Under the pieces are notes generated by a model, which did no database searches, was not told the origin of the DNA, and saw nothing but the letters and a program-made list of their open reading frames with translations. DNA of 64,000 bases from RGIG4097 sp045613765 (GTDB taxonomy: Bacteria > Bacillota > Clostridia > Christensenellales > CAG-917). Of the stretch, positions 34,422 through 43,130 are shown piece by piece (positions within the stretch are counted from its first letter, which is position 1; every line of letters starts with the position of its first letter). Made by a program: the position numbers and the translations under genes. The DNA lies in contig JAZLBO010000022.1 in NCBI GenBank assembly GCA_045613765.1, positions 1-64,000 on the forward strand, written 5' to 3'.

Positions 34422-34817
34422 TTACAGTCTTCTACGCTTGGGAGGACGGCATCCATTGTGAGGGATGGGTGATACGTCTTGGATGAGTGTAACTTCCATG
34501 CCAACGTTTGCAAGAGCACGAATTGCTGATTCTCTGCCTTGGCCGGGTCCCTTGACGTAAACTTCCACGGTTCTCATACCTTGATCGTATGCCACCTTTG
34601 CTGCGTCTTCACTGACCATTTGTGCTGCGAAGGGTGTTGCTTTACGGCTGCCTCTGAGCTTAAGTTTGCCAGAAGATGACCATGAGATAGCATTACCATT
34701 CATGTCTGTGATGGTCACGATGGTGTTGTTAAAGGATGCGTGAATGTGTGCTTGGCCTTTTTCAACACGCTTTATGTCTTTTCTTTTCTTAATATTCTTT
34801 CTTGCTATACCTGCCAT
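34422..34817 (-). CDS. rpsK: Ribosomal protein uS11
   Basis: Small-subunit platform protein, 131 residues. It has HIHASFNNTIVTITDMNGNAISWSS and the C-terminal PIPHNGCRPPKRRRL. It starts 12 nt after rpsM, and CGGAGGCG is the ribosome binding site. Confidence 0.98.
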   Translation of the reverse strand: MAGIARKNIKKRKDIKRVEKGQAHIHASFNNTIVTITDMNGNAISWSSSGKLKLRGSRKATPFAAQMVSEDAAKVAYDQGMRTVEVYVKGPGQGRESAIRALANVGMEVTLIQDVSPIPHNGCRPPKRRRL

Positions 34818-34829
34818 AACACGCCTCCG

Positions 34830-35198
34830 TTATTTCTTCTTGCGACTGACAGTACGCTTGGGACCTTTACGGGTTCTTGCGTTTTGTTTTGTGCTTTGGC
34901 CTCTGACGGGGAGTCCTTTTCTGTGACGGACGCCTCTGTAACAGCCAATTTCCATGAGTCGCTTAATGTTGAGACCGACATCTCTCTTGAGGTCGCCTTC
35001 GACGCGAAGATACTTTTCAATATAATCACGGATAAGGCTGACATCACCTTCGGTGAGGTCCTTAACTCTTGTGTCGGGGTTGATGCCTGTTTCCTTCAGG
35101 ATTTCTTTTGAAGTGGTAAGACCGATACCATAAATATAGGTAAGACCGATTTCCACTCTTTTGTCACGCGGCAAATCTACGCCTGCTATACGTGCCAT
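34830..35198 (-). CDS. rpsM: Ribosomal protein uS13
   Basis: Small-subunit head protein contacting tRNA, 122 residues. ARIAGVDLPRDKRVEIGLTYIYGIG opens it, and GCYRGVRHRKGLPVRGQ...R is the conserved basic C-terminal region. It lies 100 nt after rpmJ, one of the widest internal gaps of this run, and the gap holds an extended hairpin. GGAGG precedes the ATG. Confidence 0.98.
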   Translation of the reverse strand: MARIAGVDLPRDKRVEIGLTYIYGIGLTTSKEILKETGINPDTRVKDLTEGDVSLIRDYIEKYLRVEGDLKRDVGLNIKRLMEIGCYRGVRHRKGLPVRGQSTKQNARTRKGPKRTVSRKKK

Positions 35199-35238
35199 TT
35201 GTTACCTCCAATAAGTGTAAAAATATGTTTATGCTACA

Positions 35239-35286
35239 CACGGGTAGTTGCATAAAATTTGGAATGATGCAACCAGCCGCCCCGTG
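35239..35286 (-). promoter_or_regulatory. Extended hairpin in the rpmJ-rpsM gap
   Basis: CACGGG (35239-35244) and GTTGCAT (35247-35253) pair in order with ATGCAAC (35267-35273) and CCCGTG (35281-35286). A 13-nt loop and an asymmetric bulge remain. No T-run follows on the minus strand. It may be an RNA processing or autoregulatory site ahead of rpsM. Confidence 0.45.
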
Positions 35287-35298
35287 GGGATTGCTTTC

Positions 35299-35415
35299 TT
35301 AACCTTGACGTTGTTTGTGATTGGGATATTTAGGGCAGATAACCATAACTCTGCCGTTTCTTTTGATAACCTTGCATTTGTCGCACATAGGTTTAACACT
35401 GGGTCTGACTTTCAT
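35299..35415 (-). CDS. rpmJ: Ribosomal protein bL36
   Basis: A 38-residue protein, MKVRPSVKPMCDKCKVIKRN continuing to a ...CPKYPNHKQRQG end. Cys 11, Cys 14, Cys 27 and His 33 give the zinc-binding form. GGAGG lies 7-8 nt upstream of the ATG at 35415. It sits 20 nt after infA, as in most Bacillota. Confidence 0.97.
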   Translation of the reverse strand: MKVRPSVKPMCDKCKVIKRNGRVMVICPKYPNHKQRQG

Positions 35416-35435
35416 GATAACCTCCAAATAATAGT

Positions 35436-35654
35436 CTATTTGTTTCTGTAAATAATTCTACCTTTCGTAAGATCGTAAGGGGACATTTCGATACGAACCT
35501 TGTCGCCTTCAAGGATACGGATATTGTTGATGCGCAACTTTCCGCCGAGATAAGCAAGAATCACGTGATTGTTGAGAAGTTTCACCTTGAATTGTGTTTT
35601 GGGAAGAACTTCAATCACTATACCTTCAGTTTCGATTACATCTTCTTTGGACAT
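35436..35654 (-). CDS. infA: Translation initiation factor IF-1
   Basis: A 72-residue OB-fold protein that blocks the A site during initiation. SKEDVIETEGIVIEVLPKTQFKVKL and GDKVRIEMSPYDLTKGRIIYR are diagnostic. It starts 9 nt after the KOW protein gene. Confidence 0.98.
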   Translation of the reverse strand: MSKEDVIETEGIVIEVLPKTQFKVKLLNNHVILAYLGGKLRINNIRILEGDKVRIEMSPYDLTKGRIIYRNK

Positions 35655-35663
35655 AGAACTCCT

Positions 35664-35933
35664 TTACTTTGCGTTTTTTTCGTTATAGACTCTGATTGCA
35701 CTTTTCAATTCCGAATCAAAAACTTGCAATCCATTTTCTAACTTTTCTGCGATTTTGTCAAGTGTTTCAGCACTTGTTTTAAGATGTTTTATTTTCTTTA
35801 GTTTCGCCGTCTTAATTCTGCGCAGGTCTCCGTCTGCAATTTTGACGTGATTTTCATCAACTATTTCAACCACTGCAAAATATTTTCCGGCATCTCGTCC
35901 TGCGACTGACAGCACAACTTGACCTAATTTCAT
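35664..35933 (-). CDS. KOW-domain RNA-binding protein
   Basis: An 89-residue protein with an N-terminal KOW/SH3-like domain (GQVVLSVAGRDAGKYFAVVEIVDENHVKIADGDLR) and a basic helical tail. It resembles eukaryotic/archaeal L14e. Such a gene between map and infA is widespread in Clostridia, and a ribosome-associated role is presumed. It overlaps map by 4 nt (ATGA-type). Confidence 0.88.
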   Translation of the reverse strand: MKLGQVVLSVAGRDAGKYFAVVEIVDENHVKIADGDLRRIKTAKLKKIKHLKTSAETLDKIAEKLENGLQVFDSELKSAIRVYNEKNAK

Positions 35934-36673
35934 AGCGTTAAAATCTCTATTCCGTTTTCGGTGAGTGCCACCGTATTTTCGTAGTGAGCCGACGGGCTTC
36001 TGTCAACCGTCACGCAAGTCCAACCATCTCTGAGAGTTTCCACTTGCCAGTCACCAAGAGTGATCATTGGTTCTATTGCAAGCACCAATCCTTTTTCAAG
36101 TTTTGGACCATATCCTGCTCTGCCAAAGTTTGGCACTTGAGGATCTTCGTGCATCTCTCTGCCGATACCGTGTCCCACCATTGCTCTTACAACTCCAAAC
36201 CCGTTGCTTTCAGCGTGTTGCTGTATTGCTTGTGATATGTCACCGAGTCTGTTTCCGAGTTTAAACTGCTCAATTCCTTTGAAAAAACTCTCTTTTGTGA
36301 CATTTACGAGTCTTTTCTTTTCGGGAGTGGTATCGCCGACGATAAACGTTCTTGCTGCGTCTGATTGCCACCCATTGAGAATTGCACCAACGTCAATTCC
36401 AATGATTTCGCCTTCTTCAAGTCGTCTTGATGAAGGTATTCCGTGGACCACTACTTCGTCAATGCTCGCGCATATTGTTCCGGGAAAACCACCATATCCA
36501 AGGAAGGAAGGTTTTGCCCCTTTGCGCTTGATGTAGTCGTAAGCAAATTCGTCAAGTTTCTTTGTGGTAATGCCCGGACGGACTTTTTCTTCCATAAAAA
36601 GAAGCAAGTCCCTGATTATCTCGCCAGATTGTTTCATCTTTGCGATTTCGGTTGGGCTTTTCAATTTAATCAT
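35930..36673 (-). CDS. map: Methionine aminopeptidase, type I
   Basis: Removes the initiator methionine of new proteins. The 247-residue protein has the five metal ligands in order: IGIDVGAILNGWQSDAART (two Asp), a late HGIGREMHEDP His, and the Glu of AIEPM, plus the C-terminal ENTVALTENG. It lies 1 nt after adk in the usual secY-adk-map cluster. Confidence 0.97.
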   Translation of the reverse strand: MIKLKSPTEIAKMKQSGEIIRDLLLFMEEKVRPGITTKKLDEFAYDYIKRKGAKPSFLGYGGFPGTICASIDEVVVHGIPSSRRLEEGEIIGIDVGAILNGWQSDAARTFIVGDTTPEKKRLVNVTKESFFKGIEQFKLGNRLGDISQAIQQHAESNGFGVVRAMVGHGIGREMHEDPQVPNFGRAGYGPKLEKGLVLAIEPMITLGDWQVETLRDGWTCVTVDRSPSAHYENTVALTENGIEILTL

Positions 36674-36674
36674 T

Positions 36675-37298
36675 TCAAAGCACCTTCTTTACTAATTCAA
36701 ATACTTCTTCAACTGTGTCGCTTGCGCTTACGTCAACACTGACCAGATTTCCTTTTTTGCCGTAATATTCAACAAGGGGTGCAGTTTGCTTTGTGTAAAC
36801 TTCAAGTCTTGCACTGACTGTTTCGGGCTTGTCGTCATCTCGTACGTACATCACTTCGCCACATTTGGGACATCTTTTGTCGCTGTCCACCCATTGTATG
36901 TGTGAAGTTGCTCCACAAGAACACACAAGTCTGCCACCAAGTCTTTCTATGATTGCATCAAAAGGAACGTTGATGTCAAGGACCAAATCAATGGTTGCAA
37001 CCTTGTCAAGGGCTTCTGCCTGTGCGATTGTGCGGGGGAAACCATCAAGGATATAACCGTTTTTTGCGTCATCTTGACCAAGTCTATCTGCGACAATATC
37101 AATGACAACTGAATCAGGAACAAGCATACCTTGATCAATGAAGGTTTTTGCTTGAACACCAAGTTCAGTGCCTTCCTTTATGTGCTTACGAAGGATTGCC
37201 CCCGTAGAGATATGAGGAATATTATATTCACTTGCTATCAAGGCTGCTTGAGTGCCTTTGCCGGCACCGGGAGCACCAAGAAGAACTATGTTTTTCAT
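36675..37298 (-). CDS. adk: Adenylate kinase
   Basis: Interconverts AMP, ADP and ATP. The 207-residue protein has the P-loop GAPGAGKGTQ at residues 7-16 and DGFPRTIAQAEAL. Its lid has a zinc-binding Cys set (CSCG...CPKCGE). The ATG at 37298 is set by GGAGGA. A start 4 codons upstream is less likely. Confidence 0.97.
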   Translation of the reverse strand: MKNIVLLGAPGAGKGTQAALIASEYNIPHISTGAILRKHIKEGTELGVQAKTFIDQGMLVPDSVVIDIVADRLGQDDAKNGYILDGFPRTIAQAEALDKVATIDLVLDINVPFDAIIERLGGRLVCSCGATSHIQWVDSDKRCPKCGEVMYVRDDDKPETVSARLEVYTKQTAPLVEYYGKKGNLVSVDVSASDTVEEVFELVKKVL

Positions 37299-37334
37299 AT
37301 TATCCTCCAAAGGATTGCCACATAAGACTTTGAC

Positions 37335-37365
37335 TGCCCTGCCCGACTGTTGTCGGGCATAGGCT
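37335..37365 (-). other. Hairpin between secY and adk
   Basis: GCCCGAC pairs with GTCGGGC around TGTT, with further partial pairing outside. On the minus strand no T-run follows. A T-run lies only on the plus-strand side, where there is no gene to terminate. It is the one sizeable break (77 nt) in this part of the operon and may be a processing site. Confidence 0.35.
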
Positions 37366-37375
37366 GTCTTTTTTC

Positions 37376-38701
37376 TTATTTAAGGAAGCCCTTGTAGTGC
37401 TTCATCATGATTTGTGATTCCAATTGCTTGTTGAATTCAAGTGCTGTGGAAACAACGATGAGAAGTCCTGTTGCTGAGAATGCACCACCAAATCCAAGAG
37501 GTCCGCTGACGAAGGGGTTACCTGTACCACCTGAGATAGCGTTGAAGATGAATGTGGGGATGAGTGCGATAAGTGCAAGGAAGATTGCTCCGAACAATGT
37601 GATACGGTTTGAAATCTTTCTCAAGAAATCGCTTGTGGGCTTACCTGCTCTAATACCGGGGATAAATCCACCGTATTGTTGGATGTTCTTTGACACGTCG
37701 TCGGGGTTGAATTGTATTTGTGCATAGAAGTATGCAAAGAACACAATCAAGATTACCATAAAGAGATAATATACCCATGTGCCTGAACCCATATTTTGGC
37801 TGTACCATGCATATGCTTCACTTGTGGGGAAGAACAATGCCATGATCATTTGAGGGAAGGTGAGCAATGAACTTGCAAAGATCATGGGCATAACGCCACT
37901 GCCGTTGACACGGATGGGGATGTATGTGGTTTGGCCACCGTACATCTTGTTGCCCTTGATTTGCTTGCTGTATTGGACTGTGATTCTTCTTTCTGAAAGG
38001 TCAATGAAGACGATGAAGAAGAAGATGCCAACTACGATAAGGATAAATCCGAGGATATTCCAAATGTATGTCCATTCTTCGCCGACCATCTTGAATGCTT
38101 GAGCCATTGTTGTGCCTGCTGTTGAAAGAATACCAACAAAGATGATGAGTGAAGTACCGTTGCCGATTCCGTACTCTGTAATTCTTTCACTGAGCCACAT
38201 ACACATCATGCTACCTGCAACCAAAATGATGATGATGCCTGCCATTGTGAAGTAGGGGTATTCCCAGCCTGCTTCAAATGCGAACACACCAGTGATTGCT
38301 GTTTTCCAGCCGACCACGATACCAATGCCTTGGATCACTGCAAGACCAATTGCAAAGTATCTGGTGATTTGTGTAAGTTTGTTTCTGCCTTCTTCTCCTT
38401 CCTTGGACATTCTTTCAAATGCAGGAATGACCAAAGTGAGAAGTTGCATGATAATAAATGCGTTGATGAAGGGGAGGATACCCAATGAGAACAATGTTGC
38501 GTTGGCAAGAGATCCACCGGTAATCATGGACAAAATACCGAGGAAGTCTGTACCACCGAGCATTTGTTCAAGGGCGCCTGAATTAAGCCCTGGAATAGGA
38601 ATATAACAACCTATTCTATAAACGAGGAGCATTGCAAGTGTGAGCCACATCTTGATGCGAATGTCCTTTGTTTTGAACGCATTGACTATTGTTTCAAACA
38701 T
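37376..38701 (-). CDS. secY: Protein translocase subunit SecY
   Basis: Channel of the general secretion system, 441 residues with ten hydrophobic segments. The N-terminal KDIRIKMWLTLAMLLVYRIGCYIPIPG and the plug/gate regions are typical. Its start overlaps the rplO stop by 1 nt. Confidence 0.98.
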   Translation of the reverse strand: MFETIVNAFKTKDIRIKMWLTLAMLLVYRIGCYIPIPGLNSGALEQMLGGTDFLGILSMITGGSLANATLFSLGILPFINAFIIMQLLTLVIPAFERMSKEGEEGRNKLTQITRYFAIGLAVIQGIGIVVGWKTAITGVFAFEAGWEYPYFTMAGIIIILVAGSMMCMWLSERITEYGIGNGTSLIIFVGILSTAGTTMAQAFKMVGEEWTYIWNILGFILIVVGIFFFIVFIDLSERRITVQYSKQIKGNKMYGGQTTYIPIRVNGSGVMPMIFASSLLTFPQMIMALFFPTSEAYAWYSQNMGSGTWVYYLFMVILIVFFAYFYAQIQFNPDDVSKNIQQYGGFIPGIRAGKPTSDFLRKISNRITLFGAIFLALIALIPTFIFNAISGGTGNPFVSGPLGFGGAFSATGLLIVVSTALEFNKQLESQIMMKHYKGFLK

Positions 38702-39150
38702 TATTCAATTACCTCTGCTGTTCCGCCGAGTGCTTGAATTTTCTCAACTGCTGATGCTGAGAACTTGTTTGCCTTGACGGTGAGTTTCTTTTCAAGAGTT
38801 CCGTTGCCGAGAACTTTGAGTCCATAAGCTTCAACTTTCTTTATGATGCCACATGCAACGAGTTCGTCAATGCCCACTGTTGCGCCATCTTCAAAACGAT
38901 TGAGGACGTCAACGTTGACACAGTTGTAAACGTGTGCAAATTGCTTGTTGTTGAATCCAAATTTAGGGATTCTTCTTGTCATAGGCATTTGGCCACCTTC
39001 GAAGTTGGGGCGAACACCGCCACCACTTCTTGCCCATTGACCTTTATGGCCACGGGTTGAAGTTTTGCCCATGCCTGAGCCGATGCCACGGCCAACTCTC
39101 TTGACGGAGGATTTTGCGCCTTCTGCAGGTCTCAAATCTTGAATATTCAT
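38701..39150 (-). CDS. rplO: Ribosomal protein uL15
   Basis: 149 residues. The Gly/Arg-rich N-terminus (KRVGRGIGSGMGKTSTRGHKGQ) wraps into 23S rRNA. It lies 9 nt after rpmD. Confidence 0.98.
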   Translation of the reverse strand: MNIQDLRPAEGAKSSVKRVGRGIGSGMGKTSTRGHKGQWARSGGGVRPNFEGGQMPMTRRIPKFGFNNKQFAHVYNCVNVDVLNRFEDGATVGIDELVACGIIKKVEAYGLKVLGNGTLEKKLTVKANKFSASAVEKIQALGGTAEVIE

Positions 39151-39159
39151 ATTGCCTCC

Positions 39160-39372
39160 TTAGATTTCTTCAACCTTGACAAGGTGAGAAACTTTCTTGA
39201 TCATGCCTCTTACGATAGGGGTATCGTCAAAAGTGTTTGATGCGCCGATCTTCTTAAGACCGAGTGCTTCAATGTTTGCCTTTTGGTTTTTAAGACATGC
39301 GATTGTTGACTTTACGAGTGTGACTTTGATTTTTTTGACTTCGGGAGTTTCAACTTTCTTTCTTGCTGCCAT
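39160..39372 (-). CDS. rpmD: Ribosomal protein uL30
   Basis: 70 residues. KVTLVKSTIACLKNQKANIEALGLKKIGAS is the family pattern. The N-terminal Lys-rich extension is slightly longer than usual. Confidence 0.96.
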   Translation of the reverse strand: MAARKKVETPEVKKIKVTLVKSTIACLKNQKANIEALGLKKIGASNTFDDTPIVRGMIKKVSHLVKVEEI

Positions 39373-39384
39373 ATTAACCTCCTC

Positions 39385-39900
39385 TTAGCCTTCAACATCT
39401 ACGCCACGAAGCTTTGCGATAAGCTCTGCATTGCGGAGTGAGCAAAGTCCTTCGAGTGTTGCTTTTGCACAGTTGATAGGATTGTTTGAACCAAGTGATT
39501 TTGTTCTAATATCCTTGACACCTGCTGCTTCAAGGACTGCACGGACTGCACCACCAGCGATAACGCCAGTACCGGTTTCTGCGGGGAGAAGGAGAACTTG
39601 TCCACGTCCAAATTTACCAGTTGTTTGGTGAGGGATTGTGCCGTCTTTGAGTGCGATTGTTGCCATGCTACGCTTTGCAAGTTGTGTTGCCTTTTCGATT
39701 GCTTCAGGCACTTCTGCTGCCTTTCCCATTCCAAGACCAACTTTGCCTGCGCCGTCGCCCACTACTACGAGTGCGCTGAAACGCATATTGCGTCCGCCCT
39801 TGACAACCTTTGTGACACGGTTGACTGCGATGAGCTTGCTGTTGAGACCGTCGTCTTCTCTATTGTTCATTCTTTTTCTATTATCGCGTTGTTCTGCCAT
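39385..39900 (-). CDS. rpsE: Ribosomal protein uS5
   Basis: Small-subunit accuracy protein, 171 residues. It has LIAVNRVTKVVKGGRNMRFSALVVVGD and GVIAGGAVRAVLEAAGV. The ATG at 39900 has AGGAGG upstream. A longer open frame that overlaps rplR is rejected. Confidence 0.97.
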   Translation of the reverse strand: MAEQRDNRKRMNNREDDGLNSKLIAVNRVTKVVKGGRNMRFSALVVVGDGAGKVGLGMGKAAEVPEAIEKATQLAKRSMATIALKDGTIPHQTTGKFGRGQVLLLPAETGTGVIAGGAVRAVLEAAGVKDIRTKSLGSNNPINCAKATLEGLCSLRNAELIAKLRGVDVEG

Positions 39901-39910
39901 TTTCTGCCTC

Positions 39911-40282
39911 CTAGAACACAAGACCGGCTTCTCTTGCGCCGTCTGCGAGTGCTTGAACTCTACCTGTGTAGAGATATCCGCCTCTGTCATAAACGACCTT
40001 TGTGATGCCGAGTTTCATTGCCTTTTCAGCGACTGCCTTGCCAACGACTTTTGCTGCTTCAACCTTTGTAAGTTCTGCAACTTCTGCTGCGATTGCCTTT
40101 TCTACTGTTGATGCTGCGCAAAGTGTGTTGCCAACTGAGTCATCGATGATTTGGGCGTAAATATGGTTTGTGCTACGATAAACTGAAAGACGGGGGCACT
40201 CTGCTGTGCCGGGTTTGATGTGACGTCTTACTCTTTCATGACGAATAATTCTATCCGTATTTTTATCTTTCTTATTAATCAT
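39911..40282 (-). CDS. rplR: Ribosomal protein uL18
   Basis: 5S rRNA-binding protein, 123 residues. It has RIIRHERVRRHIKPGTAECPRLSVYRSTNHIYAQIIDD and the C-terminal DRGGYLYTGRVQALADGAREAGL. Confidence 0.98.
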   Translation of the reverse strand: MINKKDKNTDRIIRHERVRRHIKPGTAECPRLSVYRSTNHIYAQIIDDSVGNTLCAASTVEKAIAAEVAELTKVEAAKVVGKAVAEKAMKLGITKVVYDRGGYLYTGRVQALADGAREAGLVF

Positions 40283-40292
40283 ATTTCACCTC

Positions 40293-40832
40293 TTATTTGC
40301 CAGCTGTTTTGCCTTCCTTACGCATGACGACTTCGTCTTTGTAATGGATGCCATATCCGTGATAAGGTTCAACGGGTTTGACTGCCTTGATTGTTGCTGC
40401 CATTTGACCAACGAGTTGTCTGTCAATGCCCTTAACAACGATTTCAAGGGGTGCTGCCATTGCGAAGGTGATGCCTGCGGGGGCTGTAAGTTCAACGGGG
40501 TGTGAGAAACCGATGTTCATTGTGAGTTTTGTGTCTGTTGCTTGGACCTTGTAACCAACGCCAGCAACGATAAGGTGCTTTTCAAAGCCCTTTGTGACAC
40601 CAGTCACCATGTTGTTGATGAGTGCACGGTAAAGACCGTGAAGTGCACGATGTTCTTTGTCATCACTGTGACGTTCAACTGTGAGGACGTTGTTTTCAAC
40701 CTTCACTGTGATTGAACTGTCGATCTTTTGTGAAAGTGTGCCGAGAGGGCCTTTCACTGTGATGATGCTGTTTTCGTTTTCAATAGTCACACCAGCGGGG
40801 ACTGTAATGGGTGCTCTTCCGATACGAGACAT
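40293..40832 (-). CDS. rplF: Ribosomal protein uL6
   Basis: 179 residues, two duplicated beta-alpha domains. The N-terminal SRIGRAPITVPAGVT and late PYHGYGIHYKDE...GKTAGK are conserved. It lies 10 nt after rpsH. Confidence 0.98.
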   Translation of the reverse strand: MSRIGRAPITVPAGVTIENENSIITVKGPLGTLSQKIDSSITVKVENNVLTVERHSDDKEHRALHGLYRALINNMVTGVTKGFEKHLIVAGVGYKVQATDTKLTMNIGFSHPVELTAPAGITFAMAAPLEIVVKGIDRQLVGQMAATIKAVKPVEPYHGYGIHYKDEVVMRKEGKTAGK

Positions 40833-40842
40833 ATTCTACCTC

Positions 40843-41238
40843 CTACCAAACGTAAGCAAGCACTTCGCCGCCCACTTTTTGTTCTCTGGCTTCTTTGTCT
40901 GTGAGGATACCCTTGTTTGTTGAAAGGATTGCGATACCCATTCCGTTCAAAACTTTGGGGAGATTATCCACGCCTGCGTAAACACGAAGACCAGGTGTTG
41001 AAACTCTCTTGAGACCGGTCACAACTTTGAGGCCCTTAACGGGTGCGTACTTAAGTGTGATAAGGATGTCGTTTTGGACTTCCTTTTCAACGATTTCAAA
41101 GCTCTTAATATAACCTTCTCTTACGAGTATGTCTGCGATTGCCACCTTTGTTTTTGATGCAGGAACAATAACTGTTTCGTGCTTGGCGGTCAATGCGTTT
41201 CTGATTCTAGTAAGCATATCTGCAATAGGGTCTGTCAT
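40843..41238 (-). CDS. rpsH: Ribosomal protein uS8
   Basis: 131 residues. TDPIADMLTRIRNALTAKHETVIVPASK opens it, and the STNKGILTDKEARE segment is the 16S-binding end. In many bacteria it represses its own spc operon; no obvious target hairpin was seen here. Confidence 0.98.
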   Translation of the reverse strand: MTDPIADMLTRIRNALTAKHETVIVPASKTKVAIADILVREGYIKSFEIVEKEVQNDILITLKYAPVKGLKVVTGLKRVSTPGLRVYAGVDNLPKVLNGMGIAILSTNKGILTDKEAREQKVGGEVLAYVW

Positions 41239-41252
41239 TTATTGTTCCTCCT

Positions 41253-41438
41253 TTACCAGCTTGCCTTCTTGACTCCGGGGATTTGGCCTTTGTATGCCAA
41301 GTCACGGAAACAAACTCTGCAAATGCCGTATTTTCTAAGAACCGCGTGGGGACGTCCACAAATCTTGCAACGTGTGTATTCTCTTGTTGAGAATTTTTGC
41401 GGTCTTGCTTGTCTTACTTTTTGTGAAGTTTTAGCCAT
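41253..41438 (-). CDS. rpsN: Ribosomal protein uS14, zinc type
   Basis: 61 residues. CKICGRPHAVLRKYGICRVCF supplies the four zinc cysteines, which identifies the short zinc-binding form common in Bacillota. Confidence 0.98.
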   Translation of the reverse strand: MAKTSQKVRQARPQKFSTREYTRCKICGRPHAVLRKYGICRVCFRDLAYKGQIPGVKKASW

Positions 41439-41453
41439 AAAAACTGTTCCTCC

Positions 41454-42050
41454 TTACTTTGCAAAGGGCATGCCCATCAATCTCAAAAGTTCACGAGCTT
41501 CTTCGTCGGTCTTTGCTGTTGTTACGATACAGATATCGAAACCACGGACCTTTTCGATTTGGTCGTATGAAATTTCGGGGAAGATGAGTTGTTCTTTGAC
41601 GCCGAGTGCATAGTTTCCTCTGCCATCAAATGACTTTGCGGAAACGCCACGGAAGTCACGCACTCTGGGGAGTGCGATGGACACGAACTTATCGAAGAAG
41701 TCATACATTCTTTCGTTACGAAGTGTGACTTTTGCTCCGACGTTCATTCCTTCTCTGACCTTGAAGTTTGCAACACTCTTTTTTGCCTTTGTGATAACAG
41801 GCTTTTGACCTGCGATTTGGTTGAGTTCTGCAACTGCGATTTGGAGTGATTTGCTGTTGTCTTTGCAATCACCAAGTCCCATGTTAAGGACGATCTTTTC
41901 AAGGCGAGGAACTTCGTTGATATTCTTGTAGCCAAAACGCTTTACGAGAGCAGGAACGACTTCTTCACGATACATCGTTCTCAATCTGTATCTGTCTGCA
42001 CCATTATCGGTTGCAGGTGCGTTAGCAACCTGATTTTTCTTTTCTGCCAC
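41454..42050 (-). CDS. rplE: Ribosomal protein uL5
   Basis: 5S rRNA- and P-site-tRNA-contacting protein, 198 residues. A 20-residue N-terminal extension precedes the conserved MYREEVVPALVKRFGYKNINEVPRLEKIVLNMGLG. LRNERMYDFFDKFVSIALPRVRDFRG is the second conserved block. Confidence 0.98.
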   Translation of the reverse strand: MAEKKNQVANAPATDNGADRYRLRTMYREEVVPALVKRFGYKNINEVPRLEKIVLNMGLGDCKDNSKSLQIAVAELNQIAGQKPVITKAKKSVANFKVREGMNVGAKVTLRNERMYDFFDKFVSIALPRVRDFRGVSAKSFDGRGNYALGVKEQLIFPEISYDQIEKVRGFDICIVTTAKTDEEARELLRLMGMPFAK

Positions 42051-42066
42051 AGTTTAATCCTCCGGG

Positions 42067-42471
42067 TTAGTCTTTGTTCTCGGCTTTCTTAGCCTTTGAT
42101 TTTGCTGCCTTCTTTGCTGCCTTTTTGGCTGAAGACTTTTCTTCAAGAGATGCACCACACTTTGCGCAGACACGGATTGTCTTCAATTCGCCATTTGCGT
42201 TTTCTTCTTTTGCGTGACGTGCTCTGACAACTTGGCCACATGATGCGCAGATGAGCATGACGTTTGATGCGTCGATTGCTGCTTCTTGCTTCAAGATGCC
42301 ACCCTTGTCTTGTGCATTTCTGGGTTTCTTGCTCTTGGAAACGATGTTGATGCCTTCAACGTACACTCTGTTTTCTTCGGGGAGAACTTTGAGGACCTTG
42401 CCTGCATTGCCTTTATCTTTTCCTGCGATAACCATGACGTTATCACCTTTTTTGACGTTCATTTTTGCCAT
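42067..42471 (-). CDS. rplX: Ribosomal protein uL24
   Basis: 134 residues. A KOW motif (GDNVMVIAGKDKGNAGKV) opens it and two CxxC pairs (CASCG, CAKCG) follow. A Lys/Ala-rich tail of about 22 residues makes it longer than the usual 103. Confidence 0.97.
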   Translation of the reverse strand: MAKMNVKKGDNVMVIAGKDKGNAGKVLKVLPEENRVYVEGINIVSKSKKPRNAQDKGGILKQEAAIDASNVMLICASCGQVVRARHAKEENANGELKTIRVCAKCGASLEEKSSAKKAAKKAAKSKAKKAENKD

Positions 42472-42481
42472 ATTATCCTCC

Positions 42482-42850
42482 TTACAGCACTTCGGGTGCG
42501 AGAGAGATGATCTTCATGTAGTCTTTGTCACGAAGTTCTCTTGCGATGGGCCCAAAGATACGAGTGCCTTGGGGTTGTTTTTGGTTGTCGATTATGACTG
42601 CTGCGTTGTCGTCAAATTTAATCGAACTGCCGTCCGGGCGTTGAATACCAAAGTGTGTACGAACGATGACTGCCTTTACGACGTCGCCTTTCTTCACTTT
42701 GCCACCGGGGATAGCGGATTTAACAGATGCGACGATGACGTCACCAATGTTACCGCTTCTACGGAAAGAACCGCCGAGGACTCTGATACACATAATTTCT
42801 TTTGCGCCGCTGTTGTCGGCAACTTTAAGTCTTGTTTGTGGTTGAATCAT
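42482..42850 (-). CDS. rplN: Ribosomal protein uL14
   Basis: 122 residues. IQPQTRLKVADNSGAKEIMCIRVLGG is the standard N-terminus and FGPIARELRDKDYMKIISLAPEVL the standard end. Confidence 0.98.
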   Translation of the reverse strand: MIQPQTRLKVADNSGAKEIMCIRVLGGSFRRSGNIGDVIVASVKSAIPGGKVKKGDVVKAVIVRTHFGIQRPDGSSIKFDDNAAVIIDNQKQPQGTRIFGPIARELRDKDYMKIISLAPEVL

Positions 42851-42860
42851 AGCTCTCTCC

Positions 42861-43118
42861 TTATTTGGCCTTTTCGATAATTTCTACTACGCGCCAGCAT
42901 TTGTCCTTTGAAAGAGGACGAGTTTCTGCAACACGCACTTTGTCGCCGATGCCACATGCATTGTTTTCATCATGTGCCTTAAGCTTCTTTGTACGGCTTA
43001 CGATTTTCTTATAAAGGGGGTGCTTAACTCTTTCTGTGATTGCGACGACGACTGTTTTGTCCATCTTGTCACTTGTTACAAGACCCACTCTTTCTTTTCT
43101 AAGATTTCTTTCTTCCAT
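42861..43118 (-). CDS. rpsQ: Ribosomal protein uS17
   Basis: 85 residues, OB-fold. RVGLVTSDKMDKTVVVAI and HPLYKKIVSRTKKLKAHDE are conserved. Confidence 0.98.
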   Translation of the reverse strand: MEERNLRKERVGLVTSDKMDKTVVVAITERVKHPLYKKIVSRTKKLKAHDENNACGIGDKVRVAETRPLSKDKCWRVVEIIEKAK

Positions 43119-43130
43119 AATACCCTCCGC

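Noticed and set aside
39901..39990. Longer start for rpsE
   Set aside because: It would overlap rplR by 80 nt. The ATG at 39900 has AGGAGG and the expected N-terminus.
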